NCBI GenBank assembly: GCA_016295375.1
Contig: JAEDLI010000008.1
Location: 1-42,126, forward strand
DNA from: Fibrobacter sp.
GTDB taxonomy: Bacteria; Fibrobacterota; Fibrobacteria; Fibrobacterales; Fibrobacteraceae
Direction of reading: 5' to 3'
DNA: 42,126 nt
Shown: positions 24,120-30,870 of the stretch, piece after piece
Layout of the letters: each line of letters begins with the position of its first letter
How positions within the stretch are numbered: position 1 is the first letter of the stretch
Notes under the pieces: generated by a model
What the model saw: the letters and a program-made list of their open reading frames with translations, nothing else
The model's database searches: none
What the model was told of the DNA's origin: nothing
Translations under genes and position numbers: made by a program

Positions 24120-25625
24120 CTAAACCTCCGGCTTCATCAGCGGGAACAGCTGCACATCTCTAATGGTCTGCTGGTTGGTAAGGAGCATGACCATGCGGTC
24201 GATGCCGAATCCCACGCCACCCGTAGGAGGCAGGCCACTTTCGATGGCATGCATGAAGTTTTCGTCCATGGGGTGAGTTTCGCCTTCGCCACCGCGGCCG
24301 CGGCGCACCTGGTCTTCCAGGAGCTCACGCTGACGGATGGGGTCGTTCAGTTCGGTATAGGCGTTGCCCAGTTCCCAGCCGTTAGCGTAGGGTTCGAACT
24401 GTTCGATAAGGCCTTCGATGGTACGGTGCTTCTTGCAGAGCGGCGTACTTTCGGTGGGCATGTCCTTGATGAAGGTCGGCTGGATGAGCTTGTCTTCCAC
24501 GGTGAGCTCGAACAGTTCGAGGATACCGCGGCCGCGACTGAATTCGCCGTCCAGGTGGCCGCCCAGTTCTTCCATCTTGGCCTTGATTTCGTCATCGCTC
24601 ATTTCGCCCACCTTCAGGCCGCCGAACTTTTCGATGGCTTCAATCATGCTGTAGCGGGGCCACGGGGCCTTGAAGTCAATTTCTTTACCCTGGTAGTCAA
24701 TCTTGGTGGTGCCGTTTGCAGCGATACAGGCGCGTTCGTAGATGTTCTCGAAGTGCACCATCATGTCGTTGTAGTCGGCGTAGGCTTCGTAGAATTCGAG
24801 GCCGGTGAATTCCGGGCTGTGGGTACGGTCCATACCTTCGTTACGGAAGTTCTTGGAGAATTCAAAAACCTTTTCCATGCCGCCCACGATGCAGCGCTTC
24901 AGGTAGAGTTCCGGAGCCACGCGCAAATAGAGCGTCATGTCGCAGGCGTTGTGGTGCGTGGTGAACGGGCGGGCGTTCGCGCCACCGTAAATCGGCTGGA
25001 GCGTCGGGGTCTCGACCTCGATAAAGCCCTTCTCGATGAGGTATTCGCGGATAGCCTGCAGAATCTTGAAGCGCTTGATGAACACGTCCTTCACGTCGTC
25101 GTTCAGGGCCATGTCAATGTAGCGCTGGCGATAGCGGGTATCCACGTCGGCAAATTCGTTGAACACCACCTTGTTGCCGTTCTCGTCCACCTTTTCCTTG
25201 GCCACCGGAAGCGGGCGCACAGCCTTCGAAAGCATGGTCACCTTCTTCACATGCACGGAGTATTCGCCCGTCTGGGTTTCGAACATGAAACCGTTTACGC
25301 CGATAAAGTCACCGAGGTCGGTCATCTTCACGATTTCGTAGTTCTCCTCGCCCACTTCGTCGCGGGCCACCACCACCTGCAGGCGGCCATAGCGGTCCTT
25401 CAGGTGCATAAAGCACATCTTTCCCTTGCGGTTGAAACGGACCACGCGACCAGCGAAGGCGACTTCTTCGCCCGATGCCATCAGGGCTTCCTTGTTTTCC
25501 TTGAGCATCTTGGAATCGTGCGTGCGGTTGAACTTGTGCGGATAGGCCTCGATGCCCATTTCCTTGAACTTCGCAAGCTTCGCCAAACGAGCCTGCACCT
25601 GGTCATTCATGTCTTGCATTGCCAT
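24120..25625 (-). CDS. lysS: Lysyl-tRNA synthetase (class II)
   Basis: Charges tRNA-Lys. From ATG 25625 (AAAGGA upstream) the protein is 501 residues: an OB-fold anticodon domain (about 50-160, VAFAGRVVRFNRKGKMCFMHLKDRYG), then the class II core with motif 2 FRNEG (260-264) and motif 3 GVGFGIDRMVMLL near the end. The RPFTTHHNACDMTLYLRVAPELYLKR stretch is characteristic of LysS. The open frame extends 35 codons upstream through a REP-like hairpin, which I exclude. The stop codon TAG overlaps the inverted repeat of the S23 cassette. Confidence 0.96.
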   Translation of the reverse strand: MAMQDMNDQVQARLAKLAKFKEMGIEAYPHKFNRTHDSKMLKENKEALMASGEEVAFAGRVVRFNRKGKMCFMHLKDRYGRLQVVVARDEVGEENYEIVKMTDLGDFIGVNGFMFETQTGEYSVHVKKVTMLSKAVRPLPVAKEKVDENGNKVVFNEFADVDTRYRQRYIDMALNDDVKDVFIKRFKILQAIREYLIEKGFIEVETPTLQPIYGGANARPFTTHHNACDMTLYLRVAPELYLKRCIVGGMEKVFEFSKNFRNEGMDRTHSPEFTGLEFYEAYADYNDMMVHFENIYERACIAANGTTKIDYQGKEIDFKAPWPRYSMIEAIEKFGGLKVGEMSDDEIKAKMEELGGHLDGEFSRGRGILELFELTVEDKLIQPTFIKDMPTESTPLCKKHRTIEGLIEQFEPYANGWELGNAYTELNDPIRQRELLEDQVRRGRGGEGETHPMDENFMHAIESGLPPTGGVGFGIDRMVMLLTNQQTIRDVQLFPLMKPEV

Positions 25626-25679
25626 AATAGAATCCTTTAAATTTTTACGGCGAAAATTTAGAAATTTCATCTCTACGTC

Positions 25680-25700
25680 ATGCCCGATTCCGTCGGGCAT
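25680..25700. repeat. REP-like hairpin
   Basis: ATGCCCGA-TTCCG-TCGGGCAT preceded by GTC, upstream of lysS. Confidence 0.65.
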
Positions 25701-25727
25701 CTCCCTTTTATTAGGGTATAAACCCTT

Positions 25728-25758
25728 CAAAAATAGAAGATTTCCGCCTTCGCGGAAA
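25728..25758 (-). terminator. REP-like hairpin acting as probable terminator of the ABC ATPase gene
   Basis: TTTCCGC-4-GCGGAAA (25741-25758), followed on the - strand by TCTTCTATTTTTG. Confidence 0.5.
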
Positions 25759-25776
25759 CAACAGTTTAAGGGGAAA

Positions 25777-26772
25777 TTAAATCTTGAAACAGTAGGCTTC
25801 GTGGGTGCCGACCTTGACGCAGGGCGGGACTTCAGCCGTTAGGCAAGGCTTGTCGCACAATTCGCAGCGGTCCGCAAAGCGGCAACCCTGTACAAAATCC
25901 CTGGCATGTGGCACCTGGCCCGGAATAGATCGCAGGGTTCCAAGATCTTCGTGGCTTTCGGGAATGGCCGAGAGGAGCCCTCGGGTATAGGGGTGCATAG
26001 GCGAAGAGATAACCTCGTTAGTGGCCCCTATCTCAACAACACGGCCGGCGTACATCACAGCCATGCGTTCTGCATACTGAGAAACAATTCCCATGTTGTG
26101 GGTAATCAGGAGTACCGCCGTCCCCGTAGTTTTGGCCAAGTCCTTCAGCACTGCAAGAACCTGTGCCTGGACGGTCACATCCAGGGCCGTAGTAGGTTCG
26201 TCGGCGATAATCAGATTGGGTTTCGGGAGCAGCGCCATCACAATGCAGATACGCTGGAGCATGCCGCCCGAAAGCTCGTGAGGGTACGAATCCAGCACGC
26301 GGTCAATGTCCTTGAAGCCCGCCAGAGTAAGCATGTCCCGGATTTCGGACATGGGATCGGCGCACTTCCTTTCGCAGAACTTGAACACTTCCAGGAGCTG
26401 TTTCTTGATAGTCAGTACCGGATTCAAGGCCTGCATGGGCTCCTGAAAAATACAGGATATTTCGGAACCGCGAACCCGCTGCATTTCCTTCAAAGAAATT
26501 TTAGTCAGGTCAATCGTTTCGTCGCCATCACGACGCAACAGCACAGTGCCTCCAACCACCTTCGCCGAAGGCGTGGGCAAAAGCCGCAAAATGGCCATGG
26601 CGGTAACGCTCTTGCCGCAACCGGACTCCCCCACCAAGGCAAAGAATTCACCGTCGTCAATATAAAAGCTGATCCGGTCCGTTACCTGGACGGGTGTTGC
26701 CGCAGGTTCACCATTCTTGTGATGACCGAATGCGACAGATAAATCTTTTACTTCAAGCACCCGCTCATTCAT
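25777..26772 (-). CDS. Oligopeptide/dipeptide ABC transporter ATPase (OppD/DppD type)
   Basis: A 331-residue ATPase: Walker A GESGCGKS, Q-loop IFQEPMQALNPVLTI, signature LSGGMLQRICIVMALL, Walker B LIIADEPTTALDVTVQ, and the C-terminal oligopeptide-type extension (MHPYTRGLLSAIPE, then the Cys-containing end CRFADRCELCDKPC...). That extension marks peptide/nickel importers; the cysteines may bind a metal cluster. ATG 26772 overlaps a stop codon copied from the permease end within a 30-bp repeat. Only one ATPase and one permease are here; the partner permease (YejB/OppB-like) and binding protein must be elsewhere. Confidence 0.92.
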   Translation of the reverse strand: MNERVLEVKDLSVAFGHHKNGEPAATPVQVTDRISFYIDDGEFFALVGESGCGKSVTAMAILRLLPTPSAKVVGGTVLLRRDGDETIDLTKISLKEMQRVRGSEISCIFQEPMQALNPVLTIKKQLLEVFKFCERKCADPMSEIRDMLTLAGFKDIDRVLDSYPHELSGGMLQRICIVMALLPKPNLIIADEPTTALDVTVQAQVLAVLKDLAKTTGTAVLLITHNMGIVSQYAERMAVMYAGRVVEIGATNEVISSPMHPYTRGLLSAIPESHEDLGTLRSIPGQVPHARDFVQGCRFADRCELCDKPCLTAEVPPCVKVGTHEAYCFKI

Positions 26773-26794
26773 ACCGGTCTCCCGACTTCGGATC
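26765..26794. repeat. 30-bp exact direct repeat, copy A (ATPase side)
   Basis: TCATTCATACCGG...CTTCGGATC, identical to 26916-26945. It contains the overlapping stop (TGA) and start (ATG) that link permease and ATPase. Confidence 0.9.
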
Positions 26795-26923
26795 TTTATG
26801 AGACTCCGCAATCGACTCGATGAAAAAAACGCTCCTGTAGTCGATTGCTCCGCGCTTCCACGGCTCGTTAATACGAGCCGTTTTCGCTTGGCATGGATCC
26901 TTCAGTCGATTCTCATCATTCAT
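26765..26923 (-). CDS. Chimeric 52-codon ORF created by the insertion
   Basis: It starts at the duplicated ATPase ATG (26923), crosses the 121-bp insert and ends on the duplicated permease tail (DPKSGDRYE, TGA). It keeps stop/start overlaps on both sides. Its middle resembles no protein I know. It may be translated simply because the coupling signals were copied. Confidence 0.2.
   Translation of the reverse strand: MNDENRLKDPCQAKTARINEPWKRGAIDYRSVFFIESIAESHKDPKSGDRYE
26795..26915. mobile_element. 121-bp hairpin-rich insert between 30-bp direct repeats
   Basis: It contains ACGGCTCGT-TAAT-ACGAGCCGT (about 26860-26881) and a second inverted pair, GCAATCGACT (26808-26817) / AGTCGATTGC (26839-26848). 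Its flanks are the 30-bp repeats. It looks like a small non-autonomous element or a duplication scar; neither end carries a recognisable IS terminus. Confidence 0.4.
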
Positions 26924-26945
26924 ACCGGTCTCCCGACTTCGGATC
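26916..26945. repeat. 30-bp exact direct repeat, copy B (permease side)
   Basis: Identical to 26765-26794. It encodes the last residues of the permease and its stop. Confidence 0.9.
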
Positions 26946-27995
26946 CATAGCATCCCGGACGCCCTCTCCAACAAATGTGGTGAGCAACAGAGTAATGAAA
27001 AGTGCAGCGACGGTGCTTACAGATATCCACGGTGCATAAAGGTTGTTCAGCCCCTGACTCATGAGTTCGCCCCAGCTGGGCGTAGGCGGTTGCAGCCCAA
27101 AGCCCAAAAAGTCAAGGGATGTCAGGCTCCCGATACCGCCAATCAAGGTAAAGGGGAATAACGTCACCACAGGGGTCAATGCGTTTGGCAGGATTTCCTT
27201 GAAAAAGATATGCCTGTGCCCAAGGCCCAGGACCGTTGCCGACTGCACATAGGTCATATTGCGGAGCTTCAAAAACTCCCCGCGCATGTAATAGCTTAAC
27301 GAAATCCAGTTGAAGGCTGCCATAATCAAAATCAGCAACCAGAAACTGCGGCCATAAATGCTGCCGATCAAAATCACGATGTAGAGCATGGGGAGCGACG
27401 ACCAGATTTCAATTATGCGCTGCATTCCGGTATCCCAGAACCTGCCCAGATACCCCTGGATACCGCCAATGACAATGCCGAGGAAAGTTCCGAGAATGGT
27501 GAGAAACAAACTGAACGAAATACAAATACGGAATCCGTGAATCAGGCGGGCAAGCACATCGCGACCGTTACTGTCGGTACCAAGCCAATGGCGGGAACTT
27601 GGGGCAAATGGCGGAGCGCCTTCTTCAGTCAAGTCCGCCTTCAAAGGATCGTGGGCAATGGGTGGCATCAAGACCCACATCTCGGGACAGCCTCCTGCCT
27701 TCGTATAGCCTTCCGCCGCTTCTTCATCGCATTCACGAACGTCGGCAAAAAGCTTGCCGTAATCCGCTTCGGTCTGGTAGTCGCCGCCAAATTCCTGTTC
27801 GCTGTAACGCACAAAGGCCGGAAAATAGCTCTTGCCGTTATACTTCAGGTACAGCGGTTCGTCGTTTACCGTCCAGGGGCTTGTCAGCGAAAGGAGGTAG
27901 GCCACCACCAGCACCACCAGCGACACGAAGGCCCGCTTGTTCCTGTAAAAGCGGAGCAGGCGGTTCTTGGTCTCTGTGGTAATACGGATGTGCAT
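26916..27995 (-). CDS. yejE: YejE-like peptide ABC transporter permease
   Basis: A 359-residue BPD-type permease from ATG 27995. It follows E. coli YejE closely: NDEPLYLKYNGKSYFPAFVRYSEQEFGGDYQTEADY in the large periplasmic loop, HWLGTDSNGRDVLARLIHGFRI before the TM domain, the EAA-type loop around SATVLGLGHRHIFFKEILPNAL, and SLDFLGFGLQPPTPSWGELM. There are about six TM segments. YejABEF imports peptides in E. coli, including microcin C. The last residues and stop lie within a 30-bp repeat duplicated downstream. The open frame upstream of 27995 runs into a REP-like hairpin and is excluded. Confidence 0.88.
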   Translation of the reverse strand: MHIRITTETKNRLLRFYRNKRAFVSLVVLVVAYLLSLTSPWTVNDEPLYLKYNGKSYFPAFVRYSEQEFGGDYQTEADYGKLFADVRECDEEAAEGYTKAGGCPEMWVLMPPIAHDPLKADLTEEGAPPFAPSSRHWLGTDSNGRDVLARLIHGFRICISFSLFLTILGTFLGIVIGGIQGYLGRFWDTGMQRIIEIWSSLPMLYIVILIGSIYGRSFWLLILIMAAFNWISLSYYMRGEFLKLRNMTYVQSATVLGLGHRHIFFKEILPNALTPVVTLFPFTLIGGIGSLTSLDFLGFGLQPPTPSWGELMSQGLNNLYAPWISVSTVAALFITLLLTTFVGEGVRDAMDPKSGDRYE

Positions 27996-28030
27996 GACGA
28001 GGGATAATATAATTTTTATTGCAGGAAGAA

Positions 28031-28057
28031 AAGGAGATGCCCGCACAAGGCGGGCAT
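28031..28057 (-). terminator. REP-like hairpin after the efflux permease gene
   Basis: ATGCCCGC-ACAAG-GCGGGCAT (28037-28057), followed on the - strand by CTCCTTTTCTTCC. It may serve as a terminator. Confidence 0.45.
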
Positions 28058-28100
28058 GACAATCGGGGGTTGGCGGGTATGACGATTTAAGACTGGCTGC

Positions 28101-29540
28101 TCAAACTCGGCCGCCGAATTCGAATCCGGCGTCTTCGATAGCCTTTTTCAGGGCAGACTCGTCCACATCGTGCCCGTCGCGCCATTCCACACGGAGTTCC
28201 TTGCGAGCTACGTCGGCGACAGCGGATTCCACACCGTCCAATAGCCGGGCCGCCTTCTCCACACAGGCCTTGCAGTGGCTGCAGGTCATGCCCAAAACCC
28301 GATAAACGCACTCGACGGGTTCCTCGTGTTCATCACCATCGCAATGACCGCATCCACAATCGCAGTGGTCATGCTCATCGCAACCGCACTCATGCTCGTG
28401 CCCGCATTCGCAACAACCGCCATGGCAACCACAACCCTTGTGGGCAAACTTCGCGTAAATCATGAGCAGCGCCAAAAGCACCGCGCAGGCGTAATCAAAT
28501 ACGCCCAGGGCCCCATGCCCGTGGCATTCGGCGGAGCCATGGGGCAACATGGAAGCCAGGAACGTATCCATAAAGAACGTATCTACGATACCCCCAAAGA
28601 ACAGCGCTCCAAACGCGATGGAGGCCAGGTATGCAAAAAGGGTACGCCTGCCGAAGGCCTTTCCCACCACCAGCATGCTGGCTATACTTGTGGCAGGCCC
28701 CGCCATCAACAGCACCAGGGCAGCCCCCGGGGTAATGCCTTTAGCCACTAGCGCCAAGGCCAACGGAATGGAACCCGTCGCACAGGTGTACATGGGCATG
28801 GCAAGCACCAGCACCACCACCATGCAAAGAAGTGGATATTCATGCAGGAAAAGGAAGAAATCGTCGGGCACAAAGGCCGCAATCAACGCCCCCAGCAACA
28901 GGCCGATAACCAGCCACTTGCTCACGTCCCCAATCATGTTCACAAAGCCGTATTCAAAAGTCCCTTTGACCTTTTGCGCAAAAGACGCCTTTTCATGATG
29001 GTCAGGGTCTTCGCGCCCGCAAGAGCAACGGCCCTCTTCACAGTCGCAATGCCCATGACCGTGGTGTTCATGCTCATGAGATTCTCCGACGACCGCAACA
29101 CCTGTTTCCGGCTCGTTTTTGGTCACCAAATTCGTGAACACGCCGCCAAGCATGGCCGTTACAAAGGCCGCAACAGGACGCAACACCGCAAAGGGCCCGC
29201 CTAAGAGCGAATAGGTCGCCAAAATGGAATCCACGCCCGTAGCCGGAGTCGAAATCAAGAAACTGACGCTAGCTCCCTTGCTGGCCCCTTCCCGCCGGAG
29301 TGCGATAGAAGTGGGAATCACGCCGCAACTGCATATAGGAAGCGGCACACCGAACAGGGCCGACCAAAGCACCGACTTGAAATTCGGCTTAGAAATCTTA
29401 GGCACGTACAGGTGGTTTGGCACCCACACGTGCAAAATCCCGGCAAGCAAGAAACCCAGCAGCAGGAATGGAGCCATTTCCGAAAACAGCGTGACAAATT
29501 GCCAAAGGAACTTTTCCAAAATTTCTAAAAAAACAAGCAT
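28101..29540 (-). CDS. SO_0444-type metal efflux permease fused to an HMA domain
   Basis: A 479-residue inner-membrane protein of the DUF318/ArsP-like permease family, SO_0444 Cu/Zn efflux subgroup. It has two homologous TM halves; half one includes GVPLPICSCGVIPTSIALRREGASKGASVSFLISTPATGVDS and half two the matching AMPMYTCATGSIPLALALVAKGITPGAALVLLMAGPATS. A His/Cys-rich loop lies between the halves (HEHEHHGHGHCDCEEG...) and a second one before the C-terminal heavy-metal domain (GMTCSHC, 417-423). Start 29540 has GGGAG upstream and lies one base after the repressor stop, so the two are co-transcribed. The metal is probably Zn or Cu. Confidence 0.88.
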   Translation of the reverse strand: MLVFLEILEKFLWQFVTLFSEMAPFLLLGFLLAGILHVWVPNHLYVPKISKPNFKSVLWSALFGVPLPICSCGVIPTSIALRREGASKGASVSFLISTPATGVDSILATYSLLGGPFAVLRPVAAFVTAMLGGVFTNLVTKNEPETGVAVVGESHEHEHHGHGHCDCEEGRCSCGREDPDHHEKASFAQKVKGTFEYGFVNMIGDVSKWLVIGLLLGALIAAFVPDDFFLFLHEYPLLCMVVVLVLAMPMYTCATGSIPLALALVAKGITPGAALVLLMAGPATSIASMLVVGKAFGRRTLFAYLASIAFGALFFGGIVDTFFMDTFLASMLPHGSAECHGHGALGVFDYACAVLLALLMIYAKFAHKGCGCHGGCCECGHEHECGCDEHDHCDCGCGHCDGDEHEEPVECVYRVLGMTCSHCKACVEKAARLLDGVESAVADVARKELRVEWRDGHDVDESALKKAIEDAGFEFGGRV

Positions 29541-29541
29541 G

Positions 29542-29985
29542 CTACACTCCCTTCTTGTGCATAATGTGTGCAAGGCCCGTATTGAAAATCAGGCCGATAT
29601 GTTCGTCGTCCAGGGCGTAGAAAACGGTGCGCCCTACCCTCCGGGGTTTCACAAGACCTGCCGTTCTCAAGAGCCGGAGCTGGTGGCTTACCGCCGACTG
29701 CCCCAATTGCAGTTTTTCCGCAATCTCGTTTACCGAAATCTCCCCCGAAAGAAGAATCTCAATAATGCGGATACGGGTGGTATCCCCGAAAAACTTGAAG
29801 AATTCGGACAGCTCAAAAAGGGTATCCAATGAAAGCGGCTTGTTATTATATGAACAATCATTCATATTTTCATATATAGAAACATTCATCTGTTTTGGCA
29901 AGGTACCCACCCGCTTTGTGATTTCCATCACGTCCTCAACAGCCTTTATGGACAATTTATCCATGCAAATTGCCGTTTTTTTCAA
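29542..29985 (-). CDS. ArsR/SmtB-family metal-sensing repressor
   Basis: The winged-helix core (FFKFFGDTTRIRIIEILLSGEISVNEIAEKLQLGQSAVSHQLRLLRTAGLV) is strongly SmtB-like. The last helix (ALDDEHIGLIFNTGLAHIMHK) keeps an alpha-5 site with Asp, His, His, His against Asp104/His106/His117/Glu120 of SmtB, so it likely senses Zn or a similar ion. It should repress itself and the efflux permease. The start is uncertain: ATG 29985 or 29964 gives a 40-residue N-terminal extension. A promoter and operator lie inside that extension, immediately upstream of ATG 29865, which would give a typical 107-residue protein from a leaderless mRNA. Confidence 0.9.
   Translation of the reverse strand: MKKTAICMDKLSIKAVEDVMEITKRVGTLPKQMNVSIYENMNDCSYNNKPLSLDTLFELSEFFKFFGDTTRIRIIEILLSGEISVNEIAEKLQLGQSAVSHQLRLLRTAGLVKPRRVGRTVFYALDDEHIGLIFNTGLAHIMHKKGV
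29847..29866. promoter_or_regulatory. SmtB/CzrA-type operator
   Basis: ATATGAA-CAATCA-TTCATAT: a perfect 7-bp inverted repeat with the TGAA-N6-TTCA spacing of known SmtB/CzrA sites. It sits just downstream of the promoter at 29873-29901. Confidence 0.6.
29873..29901 (-). promoter_or_regulatory. Candidate sigma-70-like promoter for the arsR-efflux operon
   Basis: TTGCCA (-35), 17 bases, TATATA (-10). The start of transcription would fall next to ATG 29865 and inside the operator. Confidence 0.45.
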
Positions 29986-30020
29986 ATTTTAGGCATTTTA
30001 TAAAGGTATTTTTGGATAAA

Positions 30021-30839
30021 ATGATTGAGTTTTCTGACACACAGGACTACCGCGACTTTCTGAAGGAGTATTACGACCGCAGGAAGGCGGAGATGCCTTT
30101 GTATAGTTACCGCATGATGGGCGACAAGCTGGGACTAGATTCCAGCTACCTTTATCGCGTGCTCCAGAAAAAACAGCACCTCCCCGCCCATGCTCTCCCC
30201 GCCGCCAAGGACATTCTGGCACTTTCAGGCAGGCAGGCGGAGTATTTTGAATTACTTTATTCTGCAGCCGTCACCAAGGATAAGAACAAGCGGGAAGAGC
30301 TGATGGCCAAGGCCCTCTCTCTCCGTGACGTACACCTCCACAGCCTGCAACAGGCAGAATTGAAACTTCTGGAAAACTGGTGGATTCCTGCCGTGCGCGC
30401 CTACCTGGAACTGAACGGCGGTACGGTAAACCTGAAGCAAATCGCCAAAGATATTTGCCCGCCTATTACCGAAGAACAGGCCAAAGAGGCCATCGACACC
30501 CTGCTAGAAGTTGGGCTTGTCAAGAAAATGGCCTCCGGTAAACTGGCCCTGACCGACGCCCACCTGACCGTCGGTGGCCCAGAAAAGAAAATCGCCGTCC
30601 GCAAGTTCCAGCGTCAGATTCTAGGACTTGCCGCAGATTCTCTGGAAAACACCCCCGTCGAAGAACGGAATATTTCTACCCTGACCCTTTCCGTAGATCA
30701 GGCCTGCTTCGACGACTTGGGGGACATGCTCAAGGAATTCCGCCGTCTTGTTCAAAAAAGGGTGGATGGAGCCAAAAATCCCGACAGGGTAATGCAACTT
30801 TCTATGGCATTTTTCCCTGTAGCCCACAAAAACAAATAA
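30021..30839 (+). CDS. TIGR02147-family regulator-like protein (DUF4423)
   Basis: A 272-residue protein opening MIEFSDTQDYRDFLKEYYDRRKAEMPLYSYRMMGDKLGLDSSYLYRVLQKKQHLP, the hallmark of TIGR02147, a family expanded in F. succinogenes. The N-terminal part resembles a helix-turn-helix (LDSSYLYRVL). The middle (PITEEQAKEAIDTLLEVGLVKKMASGKLALTD) looks like a winged helix. The C-terminal part contains RNISTLTLSVDQACFDDLGDMLKEFRRLV. It is probably DNA-binding, with unknown targets. I start at 30021, where the family homology begins; the frame upstream overlaps the divergent repressor. A lipoprotein gene follows 31 bases later. Confidence 0.85.
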   Translation: MIEFSDTQDYRDFLKEYYDRRKAEMPLYSYRMMGDKLGLDSSYLYRVLQKKQHLPAHALPAAKDILALSGRQAEYFELLYSAAVTKDKNKREELMAKALSLRDVHLHSLQQAELKLLENWWIPAVRAYLELNGGTVNLKQIAKDICPPITEEQAKEAIDTLLEVGLVKKMASGKLALTDAHLTVGGPEKKIAVRKFQRQILGLAADSLENTPVEERNISTLTLSVDQACFDDLGDMLKEFRRLVQKRVDGAKNPDRVMQLSMAFFPVAHKNK

Positions 30840-30870
30840 AATAAAGTATATTAAGGGTTACAGGACGAAG

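Larger units (their letters stand above)
23671..24123. mobile_element. Putative S23 cassette bounded by inverted heptamer repeats
   Basis: A 453-bp unit with perfect 11-bp terminal inverted repeats: TTAGACGAGAG at 23671-23681 and CTCTCGTCTAA at 24113-24123. The left end continues as four exact GACGAGA copies (23674-23701). The right end has degenerate TCGTCTN units in 7-base phase from 24081 to 24122, interrupted by a GGACC-GCA-GGTCC hairpin. The only gene inside is the four-helix-bundle protein. It fits exactly between the lysS stop codon, which lies in the right repeat, and the lolE start. Calling it mobile is inference. Confidence 0.45.

Noticed and set aside
25626..25730. N-terminal extension of LysS
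   Set aside because: It reads through a REP-like hairpin and is unlike LysS; a good ribosome-binding site supports ATG 25625.
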